From: Ctena decussata
Lineage: Eukaryota > Mollusca > Bivalvia > Lucinida > Lucinidae
Length of the DNA stretch: 64,000 bases
NCBI GenBank assembly: GCA_963989385.1
Contig: OZ022498.1
Coordinates: 3,541,501-3,605,500, forward strand
Direction of reading: 5' to 3'
Part shown: positions 1-10,798 of the stretch, piece by piece
Numbering within the stretch: position 1 is the stretch's first letter
Layout of the letters: each line of letters begins with the position of its first letter
The notes under the pieces: model-generated
What the model saw: the letters and a program-made list of their open reading frames with translations, nothing else
Told to the model about the DNA's origin: nothing
The model's database searches: none
Translations under genes and position numbers: made by a program

Positions 1-1789
1 TTTTTCAGGCTTGTTGGCCATAATTTTGTGTGGTGATCAGTTTCTAAACGATATTAAAAAATGTCGGTTTATCACGTGGTTTGAGTTGTGACATGCAAAA
101 TGGTCGCTTGAAATAAGAAAAGGAACTCTGTCATTTTCTCTTTTTAAAAGTTTTTACAACTTTTCTCAGTTGTGGTCTACTCTTGAAGGGGCAAATTATT
201 TCCTTTAACACTTTAAGCACCAGTGGCAAAAACAGCAGAATTCGCAAGCAGCGTAGATCCTGATGAGGCGGCTCATGATGAGCCGCCTCATCTAGATCTA
301 CACTCGTTGTTCTCTATATTGTGAATTCTCAATATGATATATATATTGAACGAAACATTTTTCGGAAGTTTTGTTAACATAAAGATTGTCGTCTGCTTTT
401 TGACGCTTAAAGGGTTAAGAGTAGATCCCTTTTTTGAAAGGGTTAATCCTCCGTGGAAGCAAATAAGAAGTCACGAAAGTTATTTTCTTTTGTAAACCAA
501 AAAAAAGCAGTAAAACGTAGAGGCGTACTCATACACCTAAACGCGTATGAGAACAGCAAAGGCCCAGAACAGTCTGCGGATATGGGTCCTGAGTGATGCT
601 AAAGCTAGATTGGTAAATGTCACTTATTCATGGACGATTTTAGCATTTAAGCGCGCCTTTGTGAAGTAAAGGAGAGCGTATGCTATAAACCCGGCGTCGT
701 ATGCGTCAGCGTCCGCGTACGCGTCCGTTAGCTGTTAATCATCTGCGTTTAGCTCTTTTTCTCATAATGATAAGGGCTTGAGTAATGAAACTTGGTATAG
801 CTCTTATACAAATTTTAAGAACAGGTCTGATGCGGAACTGACAAGTCCACTTTTTGCTAAGGTTGACTGCCCATTTTAGCACAATTTAAACCTATTCTGC
901 TACAGCTGACTGCTTACTGATATAATACCTTATCATAGCAGCTTTTTTACTGGCAGAAGCCATCTCTGCAGCAGATGCCATTGTAAACCTAAATTAAGTT
1001 GATTTTACCATCACTGATTTGACTGTCATCAATTTGGCACAAAGGTGCTGGCAGAATGGGAAATACTATTGTAGTCCCTGAACAGTCTGGCCATGGTCTA
1101 CAGTGTTTGCCCAGACATTCCTGTCCCAATATGTAGTGAGGTGGTGCAAGTTTTACAGATCATTTTGGAAGTTTATTTGCTTGTAAGACCACATTCACAC
1201 CTGTGTTTTTATATCACTTTGAGTAAAAATCCAAGTATATGCATGTACATGGTAAACAGTAAAATGAATAAGATGAAGAGGGAAAGATATCAGAATCCAA
1301 TGATGTCTGTGCAAAGAGATATATTAATAAGCACCAGTTCTGCAAAGCGTAAACTGCCATGGCGAAAGCCAGTCAACAAGTTCTTATAAATAGTTTGAAA
1401 ACTGTTTCTCAAGACCGTCAGTATTGCTTATATGCCCTTTATTCAAGGTCTTCTGAATAGCTGTTTTTAGGTCCAGTTTCCACAAATGTCTAGTTTTAGT
1501 TAAGAAACCATTTCAAATATTTCAACAGCAGAGTATTAGCATTCGAATCATGAAGTTCAGAATTTGGCCTTCTTAAGGAGTCATAGGATGGCTTCTAAGC
1601 ATGTATTTACGCACAACTAGCCAGGTATAGAGAGATTTTGAACAGTGCATTGATATGAAATCAGACAGATGTGACATCCCTTATTCAGTGAATAAACCTT
1701 ACCGCCACTGAACTAGAAAGTGTAAATAGTTTTTAAAATTCGTAGAAGAGCTATACACACTTACATCAGAACATGATTACCTGAATACT
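1..1789. other. Intergenic, no gene seen
   Basis: No ORF here has recognisable protein features; the longest (1093-1389, +) has no motif I recognise and no transposon frame. It holds a perfect short hairpin at 254-300 (listed separately). Scattered fragments at about 120-190 and 420-500 resemble the GGTCTACTCTTGAAGG family seen again near 49200 and 57700. A short GCGTCC-rich patch lies near 695-727. Nothing else is recognised. Confidence 0.6.
245..305. repeat. GATGAG hairpin, dispersed family copy 1
   Basis: Perfect 15-bp stem: 262-276 (GATGAGGCGGCTCAT) pairs with 278-292, flanked by a longer AGATC...GATCT stem. Related hairpins with the same flanks (GCAAACAG, GTAGATC, and a GAATTCTCAATATGA stretch downstream) occur near 4201-4260, 48663-48732, 51903-51960 and, more weakly, 52225-52290 and 56440-56490. 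It is a dispersed short palindrome family with no coding capacity and no clear target-site duplication. Confidence 0.7.
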
Positions 1790-2850
1790 ACATGCACTAT
1801 TTATGACCTTGACCTACTTGTCATGGTCTACTGACCTTGAAAAAAATTAGGTTAATATATGTTAAACATTTGTGCTTAAGTCGGTTTCAACGTAGCTATA
1901 AGGGTTAGAGTCATGATATTTGGTCAGCACTTGCATCTGGATGAGAGCATCTGAGTGTAACAAACCATGTAGGACAGTGACCAGGGGCGTAGCTAGAGGT
2001 AATTTCATTATACGCACAACCATGTTTTATTCTCTACTTCTTGAAGAGAAAGCTAGTATTTCAGCCACTTTGGCGATTGGTATTGAAATCTGGTCTAATT
2101 TATAAATTTTCAGCAATCAAATATGCAGGTGCGTTTTGAAATTTTGTCAATTTTGACAAAATTTCAATACGCACCTGCGTATTTGCCGTATAGGTAGCTA
2201 CGCCCTTGGTGACCTACATGTTTATACTTCATTGACTTTATGATTTTACTAAGTCTCTATAAGGGTTACAATCATGATAGCTTAGACCCACTTACACATG
2301 GACAAGGTCATTCATGTATGGATTTTACACATATTTTTGCTCCACTGACTTTATGATACGCTTCACTGATTTTAAGATATTTCTCAGTCTCTATATGGGT
2401 TAGGGACATGTTCCTTGGCACACACTTACATATGAACACGATCATTTCACAATTGCCATCCATGTATGCGTTTGACCCATATTTTTGCTTCGTTGACTTT
2501 ATATGTTTCACTGATTTTATGACATTTCTCAGTCTCTATATGGTTTAAAGCCATGAAACTTGACACATACTTACATAATGACACGATTATTTCACAATCG
2601 CCAATCATATATATTTTTGCATTATTGACTTTAATACGTTTCACTGACCCTATGACTGTCTGAGCCCCTGTATGGGTTAGAGCCATGATATTTAATACGC
2701 ACGCACATACGGACAGGGTCATTTTGATATAATCCATGTATGGATTCGACCTTTATTTTTGCTACATTGGCCGTATGATGCGCTTCACTGACTTTATGAT
2801 ATTTCTCAATCTGTATATGGGTTAGAGCCATGACACTTGGCACACACTTA
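1790..2850. repeat. Degenerate ~140-bp tandem array
   Basis: About six diverged units, each with a GGGTTAGAGCCATGATA-like stretch (starting near 1902, 2264, 2397, 2544, 2677 and 2819) followed by a CACTTACATATGGACA-like and a TTCACTGATTTTATGA-like stretch. Spacing is 130-150 bp once the inserted MITE at 1982-2208 is removed. The array resumes at 4965-5130, so the 2851-4965 element inserted into it. Short minus-strand ORFs across it are repeat artefacts. Confidence 0.75.
1982..2208. mobile_element. MITE with CAGGGGCGTAGCTA ends
   Basis: Terminal inverted repeats CAGGGGCGTAGCTA (left) and TAGCTACGCCCTTG (right) bound a 227-bp palindromic body centred on a GTCAATTTTGAC hairpin near 2150. A 5-bp direct repeat GTGAC abuts both ends (1977-1981 and 2209-2213), consistent with a target-site duplication. 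It interrupts one unit of the tandem array. Non-autonomous DNA transposon; the superfamily is uncertain. Confidence 0.8.
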
Positions 2851-2872
2851 TGTGTGGGGTGATCATTAAATA

Positions 2873-2996
2873 ATGGTAACACCTTCAGTTCAGTTCAGTT
2901 CGATTCTCCTAACGACGTTCCCCAAGTGGCTCAGCGGTACGTAACCACAGTCGCACACACTTGGCGCCGTGTGTCCGTCCAAAATGGTAACACCTT
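2873..2996 (+). mobile_element. Mini-SINE with 13-bp TSD, copy 1
   Basis: A ~98-bp insert (2886-2983) flanked by a perfect 13-bp direct repeat ATGGTAACACCTT (2873-2885 and 2984-2996). It carries an A-box-like TGGCTCAGCGGTACG stretch and ends in GTGTCCGTCC. A second copy in reverse orientation lies at 45674-45775 with its own TSD. The length, polymerase III-like box and long TSDs point to a very short LINE-mobilised SINE; no A- or AATC-tail is visible. Confidence 0.75.
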
Positions 2997-4088
2997 TGCA
3001 GATTAGTTGATTTTATACTGGTATAAGTATCCTTCATGTACGCGGAATGATCATTAAAAAATGGTGACACCTTTGTAGATAAGTTGATTATATACTATAT
3101 CCTTCATGTAACACCAAAAGAGTGTCTTTTGAGCTTCCGAATCCATTTTAACGTGTGACCATAGCAATATATGACGTCACGTTCATGCCGAGTATCGCGC
3201 GTGAATTTTTTCGACGTCATTTTGATAAGGAGGTGCTTGTATTATGCTTACTTTTATGCGATATGTAAAGAGAAATTGAAAATTTAGGAACTCCTTCCGT
3301 TTAAGTTAGGTTTTGGCTTTAAAAACCTGAAAACGTTCTGAAATCTGGCATAAATTAAAGCTGAAGCAGGGGTTAAATTAATTGATATTTAGGGCGTTTG
3401 ACATTTTATTCCGTAATTTCCAGTATTATGCGAAAGTAAATTGATCGGTTATTAAATACAGGATAATTTTGGTTCTCTATGCTGTACAATTCTCCCAAGA
3501 CTCTGCTTGTTAAAGTGCACTGACGTCACGATTCTGGTCCCTCCGGTTTAAAGTCAGCGAAAAACGTTAAATTTTGGTCGATCAAAAGTCTTTCACGGTC
3601 TGAATTTCTGCCAGGGTTGAGAGCAAGTCATGAATAACTGTACATTTCTTTTAGTATCTGAGACTTTTAGCATGCCATCACACCATCACCATTTTCTATC
3701 CGTTCTTTGTTACTAGTCAGCAGAAAACATACATGAAAATTTGCAAAAATTTAGAGACTTCAAGCCTTATAAGTTTAAGACATCGTTGCCATGGCAACGA
3801 TATTCCTAAACAGTACTGTAGTACCTAATGATATGTCATATGCTTGCTTCTTAGGTATTATATCTCTGGAATACTGTTTTGACGCATAGCAAATGAAATA
3901 AATGTTAGTTTCCATTATTTAATGATCACCCCTTGTAACATCAAAGAGTGTCTTTTGAGCTTTCGAATCCAATTTTAACGTTTTGCCCAGCAACATATCA
4001 CGTCACGTTCATGCCGGGTACCGCGTGTGAATACTTTCGATGTCATTTTGGTAAGGGGGTGCTTGTATTATGATTATTATGCGCGATA

Positions 4089-4313
4089 TAGGGGAGAGTC
4101 GGGTACTTCGGACAGTGGGGAAATTCGGACAGTGACAGTTTTTCCTTGATATGTCAGTTGTCTGGAACTAAAACAAAACAATAACTGGCCAAACAGTGAA
4201 AATCCTGATGAGACGGCTCATTATGAGCCGTCACATCTGGATTTTCACTGTTTGCAATGGTATTGCAATGGTATGTCCGAATTTACCCGCCTGTCCGAAG
4301 TTACCCGACTCTA
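4089..4313. mobile_element. MITE with GAGTCGGGTA ends, TA duplication
   Basis: Inverted ends GAGTCGGGTACTTCGGACAG (left, preceded by GGGGA) and CTGTCCGAAGTTACCCGACTC (right, core). TA flanks both sides; the paralogous copy of the host element at 3265 shows the uninterrupted site, so the insertion is directly demonstrated. A GATGAG-type hairpin (4201-4260) lies inside it. Confidence 0.75.
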
Positions 4314-4964
4314 TAAAGAGATGTTGAAAATTTAGTAACACATTCCGTTAAAGTTTGGATTTCGCTTTAGAAACACACATATACTGATTGATAATGAAAA
4401 AGTTTTGAAATCTGGCATGAATTAAGGCTAAAGCAGGGGTTAAAACAATTGAATTTTATGGATTTTGACATTTTATTCCGTAATTTCCAGTAATATGCTT
4501 AAGTTAATTGCTCGGTTATGAAGTAAAGGATAATTTTGGTTCTTTCTGCTATACGAATCCTTTAGGACTCTGCTTGTTAAAGTGCAATGACGTCACAATT
4601 CTTGTCCTTTCGGCTTAAAATCGGCGAAAAACGTCAAATTTTGCTCGATTAAAAGTCTTTCACTGTTTTTATTTCTGCCAGGTTTGAGAGCAAGTCATTA
4701 ATAACTATATATTTCTTTTAGTATCTGAGACTTGCACACACCATCACCGTTTTTTATCCATTCTTTGTTACTAACCAGCAGAAATATATATGAACCCTTA
4801 TATGTTTAAGGCATTGTTGCCATGGCAACGATATTCCAAAACAGTACTTTAGAACTTAGTTATATTTCATATTCTTGCTTCTGAGGTTTTATATATCTGG
4901 AGTACTATTTTGACACATAGTTAATGAAATAAATGCTACTTTCCATTATTTGATGATCAACGCT

Positions 4965-5130
4965 CGTATATAGACAAGAACATTGTAATGTCGCTACAAT
5001 GTATGGATTTAACCTATATTTTATGCTTCACTGACTTGATATTTCTCAGTCCCTTTATAGATGGCAGTCATTATACTTGGCACTGACATACATCTGGACA
5101 AGAGCCTTTCGACACCATCATCGCTGTGAG
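4965..5130. repeat. Continuation of ~140-bp tandem array
   Basis: Matches the 1790-2850 array (TTCACTGACTTGATATTTCTCAG, then CATTATACTTGGCACTGAC) and marks the far side of the inserted 2851-4965 element. Confidence 0.65.
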
Positions 5131-5280
5131 AGTCAAGCTCCTGTTAGGCGTGCTTCGTTTTCTTCTGACAACTCTTGTTAGCAGATACCTTAAGCACGTT
5201 GGTCGTGGTTTGTGGCCTATTTTCGTCAAACGATGAAGCAAGAACAATCCGTGTAATCAATGTCATTTCTTGGTCTCAAA

Positions 5281-5521
5281 TGAGCCGCGACACGAGAAAA
5301 CCAACAAAGTGCCATGAGCGCCTAGCGAAGACACAGATCAGCCTGGGCATCCGCCCAGTTTGATAAGAGTCTTCGCTGTCCGCATGGGGCTATCTTTGTC
5401 CCTCAGCTTTCTTTTAGGCGCACAGCAAAGACGCTGATCAGACTGGGCGGATGCCCAGACTGATCTCAGTTTTTGGCTGGACGCACATGCCACTTTGTTG
5501 GTTTTGTCGTGTCGAGATTCA
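5281..5521. mobile_element. TGAGCCGCGACA palindromic MITE, copy 1
   Basis: Starts TGAGCCGCGACACGAGAAAA and ends with the imperfect complement (GTTTTGTCGTGTCGAGATTCA). The arms contain CAGCCTGGGCATCCGCCCAG, and the centre reads CTTCGCTGTCCGCATGG. Other copies in this window: 29706-29943, 31349-31586, 38049-38286, 39157-39394, 45398-45633, 52684-52919 and a fragment near 62200. Non-coding foldback element of ~240 bp. Confidence 0.85.
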
Positions 5522-6288
5522 TTAATATTCTAGACGCCTGGTCCATTGGTGGATAATGGACTAATCTATCTAATTTTGGACGGTTCCATTTCTAATAATC
5601 GTATATCTGTTAGTTTACCTTTTTTACTATTTAAATTCCTGTATTAAATTAAAATAATAATAATAAAAATATTAATAATAGATTAGACAGCCTAAAGCTT
5701 AATACGACTTGGATTTCATGAGATGCGAGGCACTAACTGGCTTCAACAGGCTCTAGATCTTATCAATTAATGAAAGACGAAGGTCAAAGAATGATCTTGA
5801 CCTCACTCATGTATTCATTTAGAAGAATGTGTGTATTTTAATTCAAAAGAAATTCATATACCAACATTTATTGCCAACCCTCACTGTAGAGATCAGCTGT
5901 GACCCGAAGTGACCTTTAACAAAAAGCTTGGTCTACTTGGTATTCTTGCTGCTGAATAGTTTTTACATTCAAAGAAAAAATGTAATGCATTTTCAATGCT
6001 GTTTCCACATAAGCAATATCTATTTAGACTCAGGTGATTTTGAAACAAGTCAGGTTGTAGATCAATGCAATTATTTCATATTCTGGCATGAATTATGGAC
6101 CATTTGCGATTGCTTTTGAGCTACTGGGATTCCACATACCGCAAGATAAGCATTGAAAAGAAATACAGGTTCCCAAATTGTTGACTTTTGGTAGATTGAG
6201 TAATGTTGGATTCTGACCCTTGGTCATTTGGGCAATGCTTCAGTTAAGCTGAGCCATTGTGCCTTGATCTTTTATGGTAAATGTAAAA
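5522..6288. other. Intergenic, no gene seen
   Basis: AT-rich sequence with a short TAA-type simple repeat at about 5645-5680. The small ORF at 5928-6119 has no recognisable feature. Nothing supportable found. Confidence 0.6.
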
Positions 6289-7090
6289 ATCTGCATAAAA
6301 CCATAAAAAAGTAACGTATCTCCCTGAAAGTTAGCAGACTTCTTATTTTTGTTGTTCTTTACAGTTTAGAATACAAAATAGACGTACATGCTGCTTAAAA
6401 AAGTGTTTTTATAAGGAAAGATCAAAGGGTAATTTTCTGCGAATAAATCTGAAAAAATAATAACGCTATTGAAAATTTACGTAGTGCTGAAGGTGCATTA
6501 TAGCATAATGAAGAGCGTCCTAGCAATTATTTATTCCAACTCTTTCTCAAATTGTAATGTAGACCAGATGAAAACGGTAGCTTTTTCTCAATGTTCAACC
6601 ATGTACAAAGTAAATGTACACTGGACGCATTTATTAAATATAGGGTAGGCAAGCATACCTATGTTAACACCTACAATATAAATAATACATTACTGACATG
6701 ATCAGTGGTGTGTAGATGAAATTGTTCAACCTTGTTAAAATAGTATCACCTGTCTCACCTGTGTGTTTTGACACAAAAATTTGGACACAGACTGCATCTT
6801 TTTTCATCTGCTCAGCCTGATAATGTGTGAAAGAGTTTGAAAAAATAATTGCTAGGACGCTCTCCATTATGCAACAAGGTGCTCTAAGCACTAAGTATAT
6901 TTTCAATAATGATATCATTTTTTCAGATTTATTCGCAGAAAATTACCCTTTGATCTTCTCTTATAAAAACACTTTTTAACATTAACAAATGCTGCATTTT
7001 GGGATTCTAAATTATGAGAAACAACATAAAGAAGGCATCTGCTAAGTTTTGGAAAGATCAGTGTTATTTTGAGTATTTTATGCAGATTTT
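6289..7090. repeat. Foldback with ~300-bp diverged arms
   Basis: The left arm (about 6289-6600) matches the reverse complement of the right arm (about 6785-7090). Landmarks are AAGATCAAAGGGTAATTTTC (6419) against GAAAATTACCCTTTGATCTT (6938), and GCAGACTTCTTATTT against AAGAAGGCATCTGC. The ~185-bp centre is unique. No TSD or transposase recognised. The arms are visibly diverged, so this is older than the large palindromes at 28-44 kb. Confidence 0.7.
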
Positions 7091-7295
7091 TGTCTTTGTC
7101 CCAAATCAGTGATTATCACCACCTTAACAGCCGCTTTATGGGTAAACAGCTGTACAGCGATTCTCATGGTGAAGTGATGTTTCAGCATTGAGTGCTACCT
7201 TTTGTAAGGGTAAAACGGTCAAAGTGCTGTGAAACCCACCTCCCGCTCCTGCACATGTGCTTCAAACTCACCACTGAAAACCAGTGTCGGTTTTT

Positions 7296-7984
7296 GTCGC
7301 ACCTGCTTTAGCAAGGTGCGATATAGGACTTCACTTTTCCGTCCGTCCGTCCGTTCGTCCGTCCGTTCGTCAACAATTACGTCGACCCTAGCGTTTAATG
7401 CCATTTCTCACAAACTATGATACCTGAATCATCAAACCTGGCATACAGCTTCTTCTTAGAATGTTCTCAAGGGCTTTTTGCACTTATTTTACCCTTGACC
7501 TATATCTCATGCTCTGATGACTTTGTAAAGTATGATCCAACATTACGTCGACCCTAGTGTTTAAGTCCATTTCTCAAAAACTATAATACCTGCAACCATC
7601 AAAGAAGAAACTTGATGCAACCTGGCTTCAAGTTTCTCCTTAAAATGTTCTTGAGGGCTGTTGCAATCAATTTTTATCCTTGACCTATATTTCATGCTCT
7701 GCTGAGCTCATCCAAAATTGCATCAATCCTGGCGATTTAATTCTTTCAGCTCAAAGTATGATACCTACAATCATCAAACCTGGCAAAAAGTTTCTTCTCA
7801 GAATGTTCATGAGGTATGTTGCAGTTATTCCTACCCTTGACCTTTATTTCATGCTCTTCTGACTTAGTAAAATAATGTTGACCCTAGTGATTTTGTCTAT
7901 TTCTCATACGCTTTCTTTTAACTATCTTTACTACAGTGGAATCGCAAGGCAGGTGCGACATAGAGTTCCGTTGAATTCTTGTTT
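7296..7984 (+). mobile_element. Modular tandem-unit element, GTCGCACC type
   Basis: 5' hairpin GTCGCACCTGCTTTAGCAAG followed by GTGCGA, then a CCGTCCGTCCGTT microsatellite (7338-7370), then about three ~175-bp diverged units (ATTACGTCGACCCTAG, CTCACAAACTATGATACCTG, TTGACCTATATCTCATGCTC). It ends with GCAAGGCAGGTGCGAC complementary to the start, followed by TTCTTGTTT. Orientation is taken from the hairpin-microsatellite end. No coding capacity. Confidence 0.7.
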
Positions 7985-8200
7985 AGATATAGATGACCAG
8001 TGTCTCTTTAGTCGCAAAACGATACACCTTCCAAGCTGTCTCAGAGGCGCTATCGACGCGGGCACTGGCTTGCTCCTCGGCGAGCCAATGCGTTTCGGAA
8101 AAAGGCTGCATGTCGCAGCAAGAGCTCATACAATTACATGTCAAAATTGTATCACCCCTTCTTTATTCCCACTGACCTCAATGCGTTTGATTATTACTTT
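7985..8200 (-). other. GC-rich patch with open frame, unrecognised
   Basis: A GC-rich island (about 7993-8130) between two non-coding elements. On the minus strand a frame runs from about 8190 to a stop near 7990 (~60 codons) and includes SETHWLAEEQASARVDSASE and AWKVYRFATKETLVIYI. The plus strand also has two open frames. Composition differs sharply from its AT-rich surroundings. I cannot assign a family; it may be an exon or gene fragment captured by an element, or chance. Confidence 0.25.
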
Positions 8201-9444
8201 TTAGCTCACCTGAGCCGAAGGCCAAGAGTGATGGATAGGCAGGCTAAGTTGTTTGTCGTCCATCGTTGTACGTCAACATTTTCAAACCACCTCTTCTCTG
8301 AGATCACAATGTCGATTGTAACCAAATTAAATATAAAGCCTCCAGGGGTCAAGGGAACAAAAGTTTTCTAAAAGAATGGGTCACATGACCAATATGGCCG
8401 TCATGCCTACATGTGGTAAAAACTTTAATAAATCTTCTTCTCCAAAAGCAATAGGCCAATGGCCTTGAAACTTGGTATGTAGCAATGGGTACTCGAGTAT
8501 TACCAAAATTATTCAAATGATGACTTGGATTGACTTTGACCTTTGTACGGCAAGATCAAATCTGCTTTCTTGTGCTTTTATATATGAAAATGCAAGAACA
8601 GAAGGGTTCATGTAAATTATTGAAGAATTTAGCATAAAAATTGACATATAAACTCATCTAAATGAGTATAAGAAAATTTTTGAGTACAACAGGTCAAGGT
8701 CATTCTTTGAACTTGGAAGAAGGTCGCATATTTCGACAATATCAAATATCTCCTCAAAAGTCACTCGGCTAATTTTAGCCAAACTTTATATACAGCCTCA
8801 AAGGCTTGCGGGAACAAACATTTATTCAAACGGTCGAGGTCACATGACCAACATGGCTGCCACACCCATATAGGGTAGGGACCGTTAAAATCTTTTTTTT
8901 CCAGAATCAATTTAACTGATGGCCTTGAAACTTGGTATGTAGTATCGGGTACTCGATAACTACCATAGTTGTTCAGATGATGACCTTGGGTTGACATTGA
9001 CCTTTTTACGACAAGTTCAAATTGCTTTATGGTGCTTTTATATGAAAAAATGCTAGAACATAAGAGTTCATGGAAATTATAGAAGAATTTAGCATAAAAA
9101 ATGGTATAGATAGTCATCTAAATGGGTACATGAAGATTTTAGTACAGGAGATCAATCTTTGACCTTTGTCCAAGACCTCACATATTTCCACAATTTCAAA
9201 TACCAGCTAAAGAGTCACTTTGAGTTGTAACCGAATTTCCCACGGGTTGGGGCAAAGAAAGTTTATTCAAACGGTAAGGTCTCGTGACCAATTTGGCTGC
9301 CACGCCTATATATGGTAAAAATCTTGTTTGTTTGTTTTTTCTTCAGAGCTTATTGACCGATGACCTTGAAATTTGGTTGTAGCATTGAATACTCGAGTAC
9401 TAGCAATACTGTTCAAATGATGACCTTTGGTTGACCTTGACTTT

Positions 9445-10798
9445 TAGCTCGCCTGAACGAAAGTTCAGGAAGAGCTATTGTTGTCACCACGACGTCGGCG
9501 TCCGCGTCCGCGTCCGCGTCAGCGTCCGCGTCCGCGTCCGCGTTCGGATTGGATGTTTTGGTTAAAGTTTTTTAAAGACCTATATCTCCCTAACCCATGG
9601 ATGGATTCTTTTGATACTTGCACTGTAGTTAGATATTGGTCTAAGGTTTAACAGGGTACCACCCCCACCCCACTATGTGACCTTGATGTCAAGGTCATGG
9701 ACTTAGAAAATTTGTAGTTTTTTTGGACTGGATGTTTTTGTTAAAGTTTTATAAAGCCCAATATGTCCTTAACCCATGAATGGATTCCTTTGATACTTAC
9801 ACTAAAGTTAGATATTGGTCTAAAGTTTTCAAAGATACTACCCCCCTCCCCATCTGTGACCTTGATGTCAAGGTCATGGACTTAGAATATTGTCTTTTTA
9901 TTGATTGGATGTTTTGGTTAAAGTTTTTTAAAGACACATATCTCCTGAACCCATAGATGAATTCTTTTTATATTTGCACTGTAGTTAGATCTACAGAGTA
10001 CTCCCCCAACCCCGCTCAGTGATCTTGAGTCAAGGTCAGGGACTTAGGAAATTTTTGTCTTTTTTAAAGTTTTGTAATTGCAAACTGATTTATAATGCTT
10101 TGCAGAGATTTAGTTTATACTTGAACTGATGTTAGACTCTTTTTTGAGTTTTTACAAAACACCTTATAATTACCCCACTGGATGTCCTTGAAGTCAAGGT
10201 CATCGACTTAGAATTTTGTCTTAAAGGTTTTGGTTAAAGTTTTATATTTATGAAGACATAATTTCACAGTGCCAAGATGATGGACTCAGTTGATACTCAT
10301 ACTTGGACTTATGTTAGATAATGGTTCAGGGTTTTGATACATCCTAGCCCCCCCCCCTCCCCCCCTCCCCCTACCCGTCAGTTATTTTACCTCAAGCTCA
10401 TGGACTTTGAAATTTCATTTTTTTTTTTTTTAATTTTATTTTAAGACTTACATGTATTTCTGAGATAGCTTTTGTTTATAAATGTGTTTTCATTAAGGAC
10501 ATGTTTGCATGAAGTTTTATGCATAGCATTCCCAATTACAACCCCCCCCCCCCCCCCCCCCCCGCTACCCGTCTGTTTTTTTACCTTTAACTCATGGACT
10601 TTGAAATTTCATTTCATTTTTTTATTTTAATTTTATTTTAAGATATTTTTCTGAGATAGCTTTTGTTTATAAATGTGTTTTCATTATGGACATGCTTGCA
10701 TGAAGTTTTATGCATAGCAGTCCACACCACCATAGGAGCTGTGTGATAAGCAAGCACCAATTCAGGCGAGCTATGCTGTCAGGCGACAGCTCTTGTTT
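9445..10798 (+). mobile_element. AGCTCGCCTGAA element, nested copy N1
   Basis: Starts TAGCTCGCCTGAACGAAAGT, then a GCGTCC hexamer minisatellite (9494-9540), then ~180-bp units (GGATGTTTTGGTTAAAGTTT, ATCTCC...CCCATGGATGGATT, TTAGATATTGGTCTAA). It ends TTCAGGCGAGCTATGCTGTC...CTCTTGTTT. Several units carry TGACCTTGATGTCAAGGTCA (about 9681 and 9858). It lies between GACTTT and ACGGCGATGTC of the host element, so it inserted there. Other copies: 15503-16611 (+), 34451-35195 and 42247-42991 (palindrome arms), 59827-60980 (-). Confidence 0.85.
10348..10563. repeat. Poly-C and CCCCCT tracts
   Basis: An uninterrupted run of 22 C at 10542-10563 and a C-rich CCCCCCCCTCCCC tract at 10348-10374 within N1. 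The equivalent positions in the other copies (16368-16378, 42750-42777, 60055-60075) are shorter C- or G-rich stretches, so the run expanded in this copy. It could form G-quadruplex or triplex structures on the opposite strand. Confidence 0.85.

Larger units (their letters stand above)
2851..4965. mobile_element. TIR element with internal duplication
   Basis: The ends are inverted copies: GGTGATCATTAAATAATGG near 2858 and its near complement CCATTATTTGATGATCA near 4943. Internal copies of the same terminus at 3041-3066 and 3917-3934 show that two related ~0.9-1 kb copies stand in tandem: 3113-3934 aligns directly with 3939-4960, both starting GAGTGTCTTTTGAGCTT. The second copy carries an inserted MITE (4091-4311). 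CRE-type TGACGTCA occurs at about 3173, 3522 and 4590. No protein coding seen. Confidence 0.7.

Noticed and set aside
2308..2882. Three overlapping minus-strand ORFs with similar peptides
   Set aside because: They arise from the ~140-bp tandem array; different units are open in different frames.
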